Below are positions 11,141-22,748 of a stretch of 64,000 bases of DNA, in pieces. A program made the position numbers and the translations under genes. How positions within the stretch are numbered: position 1 is the stretch's first letter; each line of letters starts with the position of its first letter. Origin of the DNA: Metaphire vulgaris (lineage: Eukaryota; Annelida; Clitellata; Crassiclitellata; Megascolecidae); contig JACLAT010000135.1 in the NCBI GenBank assembly GCA_018105865.1, forward strand, positions 7,501 to 71,500, in the 5' to 3' direction. The notes below the pieces were generated by a model. It was not told where the DNA came from, made no database searches, and saw nothing but the letters and a program-made list of their open reading frames with translations.

Positions 11141-14100
11141 TCTAAAAAATTGAGAAAAAATTCAAATATAAAATAACGATAAATGAATATTCAACTTTCA
11201 TGTGGATCACTGTGCTTTCTGAGAACATATACATGTATGCCTAAAATATGAGTTATGCAAAATGTTTGCAAATAACATTGGGCCAGGTTGATTTCTGTGG
11301 ATGGTATGCATGCTTGCCTGGTTTTAATGGGGATGATGAATGGCAGTGACTGTCTAAAGTACATGATACCATCACCAGTGCTTTTGCTCCTCTGATTTTG
11401 CTTGTATGCGTCTGTGCTGATTCATTTCTAAGAATGGTACTGTAAGCGTTCACTGTTTAGTCGATCGGTTGTCTAATTGCTTAGTATTGGTGTCGTTGTA
11501 AAGGTGTACAAGACGCTTTCTGTGCCACGGCAAAAGTAATGACGGTCTCGTTTCACAAGCACAGTCCAGGATTTTTTCCAGGTTTAGTTCTTACAGTTTT
11601 CTTACTGGAATCAGTTGCTATAAACATCTGTGCTACTTTTTGTTTTTCTAGAGTGATTTGTTTGAAATATATAATTCGATGCTATTTTGATTATGAGCTT
11701 AGCAGGTAGCAGATTGGTTGCTATTGATTTCTGATATGAGATATTTGTTCATTTAGGGACTGGAGCTGTTGATGAATGTGGCATTGGAAGAGGAAAACAT
11801 TTTGCTGTAAATGTTCCTCTAAAAGATGGTGTCAACGATGAGATGTACATTCAGATCTTTGACAGGTTAGTTTGCATTTAGTTTATTCTAAGTAATCTTT
11901 ATTTTGACGATATTAACAAAACTGAAGTCATTTTATAAAATGTGTATTGTTGGTGATTCATATCTTAATTACTTGTTTGATAAAATATAATTATTATTTC
12001 ATTTGATTAATTTATTTTTCTGCGATACAAGTTTGAAACAATGACTGTACCTACAGCACCATTTGTCTTCTATGACAGAATATTCACAGTATGGTGGAGA
12101 TACAAGTGCTGATGATAATGTTTTTACCAGAAAACCAGCCAATTATGGAATTTTCTATAAATTACTAGCTTTTTGATTGGTTAATAATATAATTGAATAA
12201 GAGGAAGTTATAGCCTACCGGTAAATGTATTACAGAGGATTGTATGGTAATGTATTTTGTATGAAATCAGTTACATGTAGGCGAATCACCTACATCCCAG
12301 CTGTGTAAATTATTATTGATATGTATGCAAAATACCTGTAGAGATTGTGTTGAAATTGGGGTTCCGAAAACAATGATAAACTGATTACTGATCGCTAGAT
12401 GTTGGTTTTAGAAAATCGAGTACTGGTACTTTCTAACTTTTTCAAATTGAGTTGAGAAGAGAGAAAAAGTTATTGCGTTTGTGCTGTTTTGGTTGCCGTG
12501 CATTTTAGTATTGGGCGCGTGTTTGTTCTGTTGCATAGGGTTATTGATATGGTGTTGGATCAGTTCCCAGCAGATGCTATTGTCTGTCAATGTGGGGCCG
12601 ATGGAATTGCCGGAGATCCAGAAGCCAGCTTTAACCTCACTCCTCAGGCACTGATTCACTGCACTCAGCGGTTGCTAAGACTGCAGAAGCCATTAGTGCT
12701 TCTTGGCGGAGGTACAACTGAGACAGAATTTTCTTGATTATTATTGCACTTGCTTAGAGAATGTCAGTAAATATGGTCTACAATCAGTATGTGTTATTTT
12801 TAGTTTACATTGTATGCAGAGAATTTATCGACAAAAGGTTTGTCTTCTGCTTTTTGTCATGTGTTTCTTGTTTGTACATGGTAGTTACAGTTTGGGGACT
12901 GTGTGGTTGTTTTTAGTTTATTATTACTTTAAAGTGGGGCCTGTTTTAATGTGCAATGATGCACAAAATGTACAGTGATAAACAGAGCCATAGCTAGGGT
13001 ATTTGGCGCCCTGGGCAAGATTCATATTTTGTGCCCCCCTAAATTTCGGTGACAACCATTTTTTTAGTCGTCACACAGTTTACTTATCAATTTTTTGGGC
13101 TGATTACCTTTTTAAATTTATTCTGCAGAGCTATTTTATTTTTATTTTTTCACATCCAAAATGCACCCCCTCACCGGTCAGCACCCGGGGCGGCTTGCCC
13201 CCCCCCCAACTACGGCTCTGGTGATAAGATGAAAATGTGCAGTGGTAAAATGCAATTTTCTGTGCTTTGCGCAGTGATAAATTTTCTGGACGGCCTTTCT
13301 TTGTTTGTTTTTTGCGCGGATGTCCACGGATTTTCTGAGTTTAGTGCAGTGATAAATTTTTCTTAAGTCAGTCCCTGCTTTAAAGAGTTTAAAAAGGGGC
13401 TAAAGACATTCCTCATTTTAAAACATTACTGTTGAATCCTGCACGAACTGTGCTTTTGCGATATTTTTTTCGGCTATAGCACTTTATTATGACAATTCAT
13501 ATCAGGCTGAATTGTAGTGTGGAATTTTCCTGCTTAAGATATCTGTACGTTGCGTAGAAGAAAACTTTTCTTGGCTAACTACGTCTGACATTGACGAAGT
13601 GAAGTTGTAAAACCAAACAAAGACTTAAGCAATACATGTGTATTCTTGCATTGATTTGAGGACCTTATTTGAACCTCATAGTGTTTGAAACACATTATAA
13701 TTATAATTGCTTATCAGACTGTTGACAGTTAATTGTCTCTTCTGAATTATCCTTTTCATTAGTTGATAGAAGACTGAATTTCACAACAAATAGGCGTTAG
13801 GATTTTTTTATACGTTTGAAGTTTGGATTTTAATAATGAAAATGTATTTTCTTAGCAACCAGTTTGTAATGTGGCTTCACGCCCCTTTTAGTAGGCCTAG
13901 TTGTCTTTGTTAAAATTTCCCTAGACTTGCGAGTTAAATTTTAAAATTTAAGTAGTAAGATTGTCCTCTATGTTTATATATCTCTGAGGGGTCATGAACT
14001 TCAAAACATCCTTTTAATTACCAAGACGAAGGATCTCATTCATTGCCCACATTTGCTGTTTTGTATTGTAACATACTTGGATTATTTGAAGTGATCATAT

Positions 14101-14501
14101 TTGTTGGTGTTTATTTTAAATAAATCTGTGCAGGTGGTTACAATTTTGCCAATACTGCTCGCTGTTGGACTGCTATCACTGCCAGCATTCTGGGAAAATC
14201 ACTGCATGATGAGATACCAGATGATGATAAGGTGTAACAGTCTTGATCTTTCAGTTGATAGGCATTTATCATCTAAGCAGTTATAGACTGGTGCCAATGA
14301 TATGGACACAGCATATATTCGATTGCCTTTCCTTAGCGTAGACCTTAACACGTTGACTTCTGAATAACCTATGCAAATTTATTGAAAACAGGACATATGT
14401 TGTATGTCATGGTGTCCAACAACTTTAATATCTCATTCTTGTAAAGCGCTTTTTACTTTGGCCTTGTTAGCTATGCTTATGGCACTCTAGAAATTGTCTT
14501 G

Positions 14502-14538
<37 letters not shown>

Positions 14539-15261
14539 CATGTTAAGTTCAATGATGCTATAATCATTTAAAAAAATTAGAAAAATATTGAATTTTATTT
14601 TCTTAAAGTATATATATATACAGTTATATTCAAGTAAGAAGTATGGATGTTTTCAATTTCAGTATTTCACATGGTATGGTTCTGGTTATGAACTGAAAGT
14701 GGATTCAGGAAATATGCGCAACCATAATGATATCACGTATATTAAGAATGTTCTTTCAACTGTACAAGGTAAAGCTAAATGCCTCTAGAAAGTATTTGAA
14801 AGTTTTGTTGTGCTGTTTAATTATTTTGGTTTATAAAATTTGATGGTTTTTTAAAATGCTATGTTGAAAGTATGTGTTTTATAATGTTCATGTGTTGTTA
14901 TTTAAAACTACCCCTTTACGACGTGACCAGAGAGAATTTCTCCAATCATCCTACATACCCATCCTCTCCTTAAACATTTCTCAACGGTTTGTGCAAATCC
15001 CACCACTGATACCAGCCACACATTAAAAGGGGGCTGGCCCCAATGCCCCCAGAAACTATGCCAATGTGTACACGCCTAGCTATGGCTATGCTTACTGCTA
15101 TAGCACTAGTTTTGCACTGTCGATGCACATGAGATTTTCTTAACATGCATGTAACTTTTGTAATTGTTACAAATGTTTATTTCTTTATTTTTGCTTTATT
15201 TGTAGCTAATCTCAGTCATTTGGTCAGAGATTCTTCAAAGCTACAGTCTGGGCCAAAATAA
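8224..15261 (+). CDS. HDAC8: Histone deacetylase 8 (11 coding exons)
   Basis: Zn-dependent class I lysine deacetylase. Exons: 8224-8439, 8750-8802, 9550-9681, 10049-10190, 10686-10799, 11504-11581, 11757-11865, 12539-12711, 14134-14231, 14663-14768, 15206-15261 (TAA). Diagnostic parts in order: '[11 protein letters not shown]', '[13 protein letters not shown]', 'YDCPAY', '[12 protein letters not shown]' (the two catalytic histidines), 'DEASGFCYIND', '[11 protein letters not shown]' (zinc-binding Asp/His), 'SPGFFPGTG', '[10 protein letters not shown]' (second zinc Asp), '[13 protein letters not shown]' (catalytic Tyr). All borders are GT/AG and phases agree except in two exons. Exon 3 has one base too many in an A5 run (9623-9627) and exon 5 one too many in a T5 run (10702-10706); both break the frame inside otherwise perfect homology. 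The start could be 8224 or the ATG at 8281, which follows a possible acceptor. An AATAAA overlaps the stop codon. The short C-terminus and the sequence point to HDAC8, not HDAC1-3. Confidence 0.93.
9755..9992. repeat. Compound (TG)n/(TA)n array with a TTGATTCAGT minisatellite
   Basis: In HDAC8 intron 3. (TG)n passes into (TA)n, which is interrupted four times by 'TTGATTCAGT' at irregular spacing. This is a higher-order repeat built on TA, probably made by replication slippage or unequal exchange. Confidence 0.9.
10415..10637. mobile_element. hAT-type MITE in HDAC8 intron 4
   Basis: A 223-bp non-coding element. Left end CAGAGGCGAGCAGCTATATG; right end, inverted, CAGTGGCATAGCAATATGCT. It is flanked by a perfect 8-bp duplication, AATGTTCT, at 10407-10414 and 10638-10645. 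An 8-bp duplication with CAG termini is diagnostic of hAT elements. Confidence 0.8.
11105..11138. repeat. (TA)n microsatellite
   Basis: About 34 bp of TA repeats in HDAC8 intron 5. Confidence 0.9.
12983..13220. mobile_element. hAT-type MITE in HDAC8 intron 8
   Basis: 238 bp. Left end CAGAGCCATAGCTAGGGTAT; right end, inverted, CAGAGCCGTAGTTGGGGGGG. Flanked by GTGATAAA (12975-12982) and GTGATAAG (13221-13228), an 8-bp duplication with one mismatch. Non-coding. Copies of 'GTGATAAATTTT' continue downstream, so the target was itself slightly repetitive. Confidence 0.7.
13360..13430 (+). repeat. Possible LINE 3' coding remnant
   Basis: A short plus-strand frame contains '[10 protein letters not shown]', like the C-terminal '(F)K..LKT.LF' tail of L2/CR1-type LINE proteins. 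It is too short to be certain. Confidence 0.3.
14425..14536 (+). repeat. LINE 3' tail with (TAA)n
   Basis: 'GTAAAGCGCTTTTTACTTTG' leads through about 60 bp into an uninterrupted (TAA)n. Compare the better preserved copy at 61395-61690, which also ends in (TAA)n. Located in HDAC8 intron 9. Confidence 0.6.
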
Positions 15262-15744
15262 AATAATAATCACGTTAATTTCGACTATATTCGTAGACTC
15301 TTTCGTTTCACTTTCAGAGTTAAGATATTGCTGTGGAATAATTTACAGTATATGCAGTGCTATTCATATATAAGCATATGACGGCATGCTTTGTGGAGCA
15401 TTTTCTATTGCTTCAGTACAAGTTTTTCAATGACAGTTTCAGATTAAGTAAAGAAAGTTGATCTTTAATTCTAGTAAAATTATGTTTTCTAAAATTAAAA
15501 TTTGGTTGTGATGTTTAATGTGTGTGAATTTACTAGTTTGTCTGAAAGTGTGGCTCCACCTGCCAGTCTTGAATGTTTCCTGTAACCTGGAGTTGCACGA
15601 ATAGTTTGCATACCCTGTGCTTGTTATTAAAACATAAATTAGGCATACTCTGAACTGGTTTTCTTCTGGATTACTGACTGCTCATAAAATTATTTGGCGG
15701 TTAAGTCTTGATGCTATATGATTTGATTCTGGTATAATGTAACA

Positions 15745-16336
15745 GACCATCCAAAAAACCTCTCTGCGTATTTTAAGACGTCTGGTGTCCAACAGGGTTG
15801 TACCCTCCCTCCACTAAATGAATGTCAATAACTTTGAACCCCTCTCCCGTACAAGAGGCTTCCCATTACTTATGTCAAAATTTTTTAGCCCCTTTGTCAA
15901 AACTATCAAAATTTTAGTGACACCTAATGAAATGATGCCAAAAACTTTGAACCTCCTCCCCTACAAGGTAAAAATATTTTATACGGCTGACTTTTATGCT
16001 AAAATAGAATTATGGAAATTAATTTTTTGATTTACAAAATTTATTGTAAAAGTAAAATTGTTGATGCCAATTTATCTTAAGCTCCATATCAACAAGTGTC
16101 AAACCTATTCATCCCCTCCCCTATTTTGTTGACGTATTTAATGGACAGCCCCTTTTCTGCAAAAATTGAACGAGAAACTCCAATATATGAAATGAAAACC
16201 AGCGTGAGATGATTTATGGAAGCCGCTTAAAGTGGTCTGAGATTTGTGACTTACTTTTAGGGGGAGTCCGATATTTACGACGGGGAGGGGGGTCCAAAAT
16301 GGCAAAATGGCGTGTCGTACTTTATGGATGGCCCCC
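15745..16336. repeat. Dispersed repeat, second copy at 56334
   Basis: Bases 16138-16370 are roughly 90% identical by eye to 56331-56580. The unit ends with 'GTACTTTATGGATGGCCCC'. A similar terminus, 'GTATTTAATGGACAGCCCC', occurs about 185 bp earlier in the same orientation, so two related element ends lie in tandem. The inverse, 'GGACCGTCCATAAAGTACGT', occurs at 27441. Non-coding, probably a DNA-transposon derivative. It lies exactly between HDAC8 and the truncated dynein fragment. Confidence 0.6.
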
Positions 16337-16414
16337 AAAGAAGTCCTTACCTGAGCAGGCTGAGCTACCTACTAATCAAACACCGACTGGCCTTGTTCGG
16401 CCGCATCGCCCGCT

Positions 16415-16465
<51 letters not shown>
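16415..16465. repeat. (TAA)n microsatellite
   Basis: About 50 bp of TAA/AAT repeats, ending just before the first recognised dynein exon. Confidence 0.95.
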
Positions 16466-16466
<1 letters not shown>

Positions 16467-16488
16467 TGATTGATTGTAAGTGGTTCAG

Positions 16489-19400
16489 GAGGCCAAGTAA
16501 ACATGTATGTTCACGTCGAAGAGCTTTGAGGCAGAGTTTGCTCGTCAGCGGCATCGACGGTCAGCTTGACAAGAGGATCTTGATGCCGGACGGCATTCGG
16601 TCAGTCATCACATGCATATTCATTGTTGCATTTTGTGTTTTGATGCAACTGTAACTTGTAGGAAACACAACTTGAATGGTTGTGTGCCATTCCTTCTCAT
16701 AGACGCATTTCATTGCAATTTTATGTGCTTCTATTTTCCGTAAAATGAGGCAAAATGACACAGATCTGGGGTGGAAAGTGTGGCTTTTAGAGTGAGAATT
16801 TACATAAAGCATGAGTGATTGCAACTGAAGCAGATTAGAAACACGGCTGCTTGAATGCAGGCAAAACCTTTTCCCTTAGGACATCAGCAGTGAATGACTT
16901 CGGCTGTAGATAAGTGCATCCAAATAGATGCGAAATTAGCATTAGCGTTTCATAGATGAAGGAATCTGATAGGTCTACAGGAATTTTGCCAACCTAGGCT
17001 GAGAAGCTATTGCAGCACCTGCATGATGACTTCTGTAACGTTGGGACAAAACATTAAGCAGCACTTGGGCATGTAGAGTGTCCATGAGATCCCTAATATT
17101 GAACTGCTGTCGTTGACAAAATAAGATATTAAAGGCATTGAAGGCATTGTGTGCTGTGTGTAGTGTTTGATTTATCTGAACCATTGTGTATCTGTGATGG
17201 TGGCATGTGTTCATTGAACCAAATGCTGAAAAGCCAACGGTGAAATTAATGAGAACTGACCACCATGCTATGAACAGCATCAGACAGCGATATTTCATTT
17301 CAGCTGAACCAACCCTTTGGGTCGTTTCCATTCAGATTCTGTGGTTTTGGAACTGTCCTCAAATGTCAGAATGTCCACAATCAACAACAGAGTGTGATGC
17401 ATAATTTCTCTCTTAGTGAATTTGTCAAAGAATGTGATTGAAAGGCAGATGAAGTCATCTTAGAGGTGTCTGGCAGAAGATTTTGCTCATTTTGACATTG
17501 TGCGAATGCAGTTGTTGTGTGGATTTTTAATAGCATTTGTTGTATTTATGTCTTGAGCTTTATTTGTTGGCAGATGTCTGACTTTAATGTGTTTGTTGTT
17601 TGAACAACGTTTTTATTGTTTGTTCGTTGTCCAGCCGTGAGGAGTTCTTGAAGTTTGCTGAGAAACTTGAACAGCAGACTCCATCGTGGATTGACTTGCA
17701 AATAGTGCCGAGACAGTCTTACTGACAAGCCTCGGTAAGATGTCGCCCATTGTTGTCATGTATTGTTATTGTCGTGCTGAAGTTTTTAGTTGCTGTGATT
17801 AAAGTTGTGGTGTTTTGTTAGTTATTGTGAGAATGTTATATGAATATTTGCTGAATGCAGTTGAGCCAGTCCCTGCCCAACTGCTGTCTTTTGTCTTCAG
17901 TACCTTTGGGCATTCCAGCACCTGCGCGATCTTCTCTATCTTTCCAATTTCTCCGCTTCTTTCTTGTGACGACTGCTCCGTGTGTCCTTTCATTTCGTTC
18001 TCTCATCTTTTCATCAATTTATGCTTTATTGTCATTATTTTTTTTGCAGTGAACAGGCGTTATATTTGAGTGGTTTTTTATATTTGTCATTATATTGATT
18101 CTTCTTGTTCTATATTTTGAATGCAGGAAGTGACATGGTGAATAAGCTTTTGAAAATGCAGCATTTGGAAGATGATGATGACCTTGCGTATGCTCCGATG
18201 GCCGATTCGGGAAAAGAAGAGAAGGAAGTTGATGGGCGACCAGCGTGGATGAAAACCCTATCCAATTCTCCCAACATCTGGTTGCAGATGTTGCCAAGGG
18301 TACTATTGTGCTTAGTTCTTGGCCTTTGAATTTAAATGAGCTTCTGACATGAAGCTGTTGTGATTGCTTGATGGCCGAGTGATTGTACCGGTAGTTTATT
18401 GTGAAATTATTCTGTGCATCATAAGACCTTAGCCACTGACTGGTCAGATGCAGTTCAATCAATTCCATTGTATAATGGGTGAATATAATTTATTTATACA
18501 CTTTGCCTTTTGTTTAGTTGAAATGGTTGCATTCGTTTGTAAGGCAGTACAGAAAAAATTCTGATGATTGTAAACAAGTAATCACTGTTAATTCAGTAAT
18601 ATTCTGATCATTTTGCATTGTGAGGTTCACTTGAGAGAATCTGCTTTGAGTCCTTGAAGTTGATGGGAAATTCAAATAAATGTAAACATTAGGATGTTAG
18701 TTGTAATGTTCTCCTTCTTGAATTCTTAAATCAAGGCTGTTTGTTGGATGTTTTCTATAGAAATTGGTTGCACTGAGGCAGCCAATTGATAACCTCAAAG
18801 ACCCTCTGTTTCGTTTCTTTGAGCGTGAGGTCAACGCCGGAATCCAGCTTCTTGCCGACGTGCGTCGGGACTTGAGTGATGCCTCAAAGATCTGTGTCAA
18901 AGAAAAGAAACCAACCAATCACCACAGAGTTCTTATTGCTGATCTGGCCAAAGGTCAAGTGTGATGATGACCTTCAGTGAAATTGCTGCTCTGTTTCTGT
19001 GCTTTGAAAACTGTTTCTGTTGTGTTTTGGCATCTGAATATTTTGGTTTGTTGTTGTAGGAATTATACCAAAGTCGTGGCACCGCTACACCATTCCATCT
19101 GGCATTACGGTCATTCAGTGGATAACCGACTTCTGTGAGAGAATCAAGCAGCTTCACGCTATCTCACAGACATCACACCAGGGAGGAGCAGCAGCCCTTA
19201 AGGTCATTATTCATTCACCCTTAATAAGGTCATTGCTTCACCATTAAGGCCATCATTCACCCTTGAGGTGATTCATTCACTCTTAAGGTCATTGCTTCAC
19301 TTTTTGTTCTGTTGCTGTTATGCTGCTTGTGAATATTTTCGACTGAGGAAACCGACAGAGATGTTTCAATGACATCAAATGTTAGACAGAAAGGGCTCTT

Positions 19401-21096
19401 TTTGGTTTGTCATTTATTTGGATGCAATTGGTTGTCAGAGGGGCCCAGAGGTGTCATTTTCTAATAATAATGGTTTAATAATAATGGTTTATTTCCAACA
19501 GAACATCATACCAGTTACATACATAACTTAAGTAAATAAATTGCTTACATTAATCATTCATTAGAGTACATGTACATAAAAAGAACATTATTCCAAAGAT
19601 ATGTCCATATGATCATTGTAATCGTAATAACGTTGAAAAGTAGATACCAAAAGAGAACACAGTTCCCGCAGATCGGTATCTATAAGTAAAGTACTGTATA
19701 TCAACATCAATAGAAAATGACAGAGGTACAGTGTAAACATCTTGAAATCAGACTGTTGAAATATGTTTGTCTCTTAGATCTTCATCTGTGATGTGTTTAG
19801 ACGAAGTGGCTGGTTGTGTGTTGTAGAGTCTGCACTTGTGGCTTGGTGGACTTTTCATCCCTGAAGCGTACTTGATGGCCACTCGCCAGTACGTGGCTCA
19901 GGCGAATGGCTGGCCACTCGAGGAACTCTGTCTTCAGGTGCTGCTCTCGTCCTCTCCTCCTCTCCACCAGATGCTTACGTTGTTATGAGCATCAACTAAG
20001 CTCCTACTTGATAGCCAAAGACGACTTTCTTATTTAAACGCTGTAAAAGATTACGTTAGACTCATGTAATTGATTGAGTTTATAGTCGATTGAAAATCAA
20101 CTGACAGTGTCTTTGTGTGTGTTGAGTAGAATTTGCTGGGTTTTGGAGAAGAGGTGTTTGTCATTTCTGTCCTGTTGGTTGCCTGTTGTAAATGCTTTGG
20201 TTGATGTGTGTGTGTAGGTGTTGGTGCACGAGGGAAAGGCGGCCGTTCAACTAGATGCAGGAAGCTTTGGAGTGACCGGTGAGCGACCGACCTCCTTGTT
20301 CTAAGACAGATGCAGCTGATGGCTTTCTTTGAATAGTGCCAACTCTTCTTTTCTCTTCTTTCCTGATGGCCATTTTGTGATATTTTGCATTTAGTAATTT
20401 TTCAATTTTCTCCGACAGGTCCACGATGGCCAATGGAGTGTGCCTTTAATTTTTCAGTGACTCTTTGTTTTCATAAAATTAACAGATTAAGTTATCAAGT
20501 ATCATGTCACTCATTTTGTTTACTCTGATTAGATTACAATTGAGTTGGATTTTAGTTTACCTGTTTGTCTTTTGTGTCTTAGGGTTTAAGCTCCAAGGCG
20601 CAGTCTACACAAAGAACACACTCCAATTGTCATCAAACATTTCCACGGAACTTCCATTGACCAGCCTCATGTGGGTTCGGTACGCACAACTGTTTGCAGC
20701 ATTTTGAACACTGTATAGACGCTTTTTCTTTCGTCTTGAGTTTTGTTGGAGCAGAGGTGAATGGACGGTGGTCTTTTGCTGCTTGTGGGTTGAAAGTGTG
20801 CATCTGCTGTGAGATGCTCTCTTTCTGGACAGTAGATGTCATTCTCTGTCTGTCATTTATGGTCAGTGATTGCATTTGGTATTGTGTTTGTATTGAGCTT
20901 TTTTTGTCTTTGATTTCTTAGTTTTGACACGATCACTCCGTCGCTGAGTCGTGTGACGCTTCCTGTGTATCTGAATGCGACCAGAGCTCAGTTGTTGTTC
21001 ACCATGGATTTTGAAACCGTTGGAGAGGGTTTGGGCAAGGACCACAGCTTCTACGAGAGAGGAGTTGCTGTGATCGCCAGTGCTCTTGGCTCGTAA
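16489..21096 (+). CDS. DYNC1H1: Cytoplasmic dynein 1 heavy chain, C-terminal fragment only
   Basis: Last part of the minus-end-directed microtubule motor. Exons: about 16489-16599, 17635-17734, 18127-18299, 18761-18953, 19060-19202, 19827-19937, 20218-20278, 20583-20679, 20922-21096 (TAA). Diagnostic peptides: '[10 protein letters not shown]', 'MPDGIR|REEF', '[19 protein letters not shown]', '[10 protein letters not shown]', '[11 protein letters not shown]', '[13 protein letters not shown]', 'VIQWITDF', '[20 protein letters not shown]', 'SFGVTGLKLQGA', '[19 protein letters not shown]', 'FYERGVAV'. Splice phases agree from 18127 onward. The exon at 17635 lacks one base (AAA at 17700-17702), and the 16489 exon needs at least one shift. 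A complete heavy chain is about 4,600 residues; only the last ~350 are present, and the 1.2 kb up to HDAC8 cannot hold the rest. It is either a partial duplication (pseudogene) or a repeat-mediated assembly join. Confidence 0.88.
19203..19310. repeat. Short imperfect tandem repeat in dynein intron
   Basis: Three to four imperfect copies of 'TTAAGGTCATT(G/C)(C/A)TTCACCC'-like units directly after the exon donor, itself part of the first unit ('CTTAAG|GTCATTATTCA'). The donor sequence is therefore repeated downstream and could give alternative donors. Confidence 0.5.
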
Positions 21097-21596
21097 CGGC
21101 GTTGCTTCGTTGATTCAAACTTTTCTGTTGTTGTTGTTAGAGTAGTTTGTATTGCTTTTCAACTTTGACTTAGAGTAGGAAGTTTCTGCTGTACTTGCCA
21201 ACTTGCTTACAGTTGAGCTAAGTTGCTGCTATTGATTATGTGTTAAGATAACCTGTTCGTGTTTACTGACGTTACAGTGGTATCGATTAGGAATGTTTTC
21301 ATTTATTAGAAGCTTTTGAATTAGCTCTTTTATTTAGCTTAAAATTGGCGTGTTAAGGTTTACAAGACAATTGGGCCTTCGTGTTCTTCGTCTAGTTCTT
21401 TTCTTCAGCATCCCCTTCACACAAATTGTTCTGATCTGAGGCGCTGCATTTGGGGCAGAGAAGTGGTTGGGATGTTGGTGACTGCCATGTCCTCACTTTG
21501 TCCCCGAATTTGTTGTCTGAAGGACTTGACAATTCTTTCATATTCTAACTTACATTTTCTAAATGCAGTACCTTGAATGTTGGGCTTTGGTGGTGG

Positions 21597-21643
<47 letters not shown>

Positions 21644-21953
21644 TTACTTTGAAATATTATTATTATTAAAGATGTTTTATCAGTGTTGTGCGATCTGTCA
21701 ATTGTTGGTCGTCATTGACTCGTTTATGATCCAGAAAGTTCAATTTCAAATGACCTCTGAAGCACATTCTGCAATTTAGTGAGTGCATGTTTTTCAATAA
21801 TTTGTTGTGATTTTGGGACAGAAAGGCTTGATTAGATGTATTGGACATGCATTCAATTACTTTGCACCATGTTACATTAGAACCTTTCAGAGAGGAGTAT
21901 GTAGTCTCTTCCCACTTTCAAAGTCACGTTTAACACCCGAGTGTGTAGCTGAA
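21097..21953. other. 3' flank of dynein fragment, (GAT)n at 21596-21643
   Basis: Probable 3' UTR and intergenic DNA. No recognisable exon. A (TGG)/(GAT)n microsatellite of nearly 50 bp occupies 21596-21643. Confidence 0.6.
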
Positions 21954-22093
21954 ACAGTACAAATAGGTCACGGGCATTCACTAGTTCGGCGCCACAGTGC
22001 AATTAGTTCAAGGGAATTCGCCAGGCGAGCGCCACAGTACAAATAGTTCACGGCCATTCGCTAGGTCGACGCAACAGTGCAAATAGTTCATGG
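21954..22093. repeat. 40-bp tandem repeat, 3.5 copies
   Basis: Copies begin at 21954, 21994, 22034 and 22074, an exact 40-bp period. Each begins ACAGT(A/G)CAA(A/T)TAGTTCA or a near match and ends GGCGCC or a variant. The copies differ from each other at several positions, so the array is not recent. Function unknown. Confidence 0.9.
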
Positions 22094-22283
22094 CATAGTT
22101 TCGACAACTGTCGATAGTAGTACTGTGCAAATTGTACAACTATCTATCCAAAATAGACAAATTTAAGCTGCAAGTGAATGATTTTTCTAGCCCTCTGACA
22201 TCAGTGCGGGGCGCTTGATGGTTCTAAGGTGAAATGTGAGCGATATATAGACATGAATTTTTGGGTCGCCCAAAATCATAAGC

Positions 22284-22748
22284 AAGTAAGTAAGTAAAAT
22301 CTCGTGGATCTCTATAGCGCCCTTGGAAGCAGCACAACAGTAATTGCTCATACTTAGGCGCTCAGCCTTTCTTAAATTAGCTATGGGGAAGGTATATGAT
22401 CAGTCATGCAGTAGTCAACATCCAAAAGGCAGTGAGGCTAGGTTGTTACAGCTATGGAGGAAATGATTTAAGAAAAAGGAAGGATTTAAGCTTAGACCTG
22501 AAGACTTGAGGAGACAATGCAGGAATTATAGGAAATGAGGATTCAGATTTTATTGGTTGAAAGTGTCCAAGTCTGCGGAGGGAAGCTGGGATCGAGTTCC
22601 AAAGTTCAGGTGAGGCGTATGAGTAAGTAAGTAAGTAAAATCTCGTAAACTTATACAGCGCCCCTGTAGCAGTACAGCAGTAGCTGCTTATTCTTATGCG
22701 CTTAATCTTTCTTGAAATAGCTATAGGCAAGGTGGCTTGAGAAGGCAC
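22284..22748 (-). repeat. Two consecutive LINE 3' ends with (TAAG)n tails
   Basis: Two minus-strand copies begin (in + orientation) with 'AAGTAAGTAAGTAAAATCTC' at about 22285 and 22624 and then share 'CTTATTCTTA.GCGCT.A.CCTTTCTT' and 'AGCTATAGGCAAGGT'-like segments. The first extends into protein: 'YASPELWNSIPASLRRLG' and 'FRSKLKSFLFLKSF', the C-terminal end of an L2/CR1-like polyprotein. The second copy is shorter and adjoins the first head to tail. Confidence 0.7.

Noticed and set aside
16975..17331. 118-codon minus-strand frame inside a dynein intron
   Set aside because: No recognisable transposase or other motif; may be an old insert but cannot be supported.
18019..18468. 149-codon minus-strand frame
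   Set aside because: It is the shadow of a dynein exon and its flanks.
8224..21096. HDAC8 and dynein as processed pseudogenes
   Set aside because: Introns with GT/AG borders are retained throughout.
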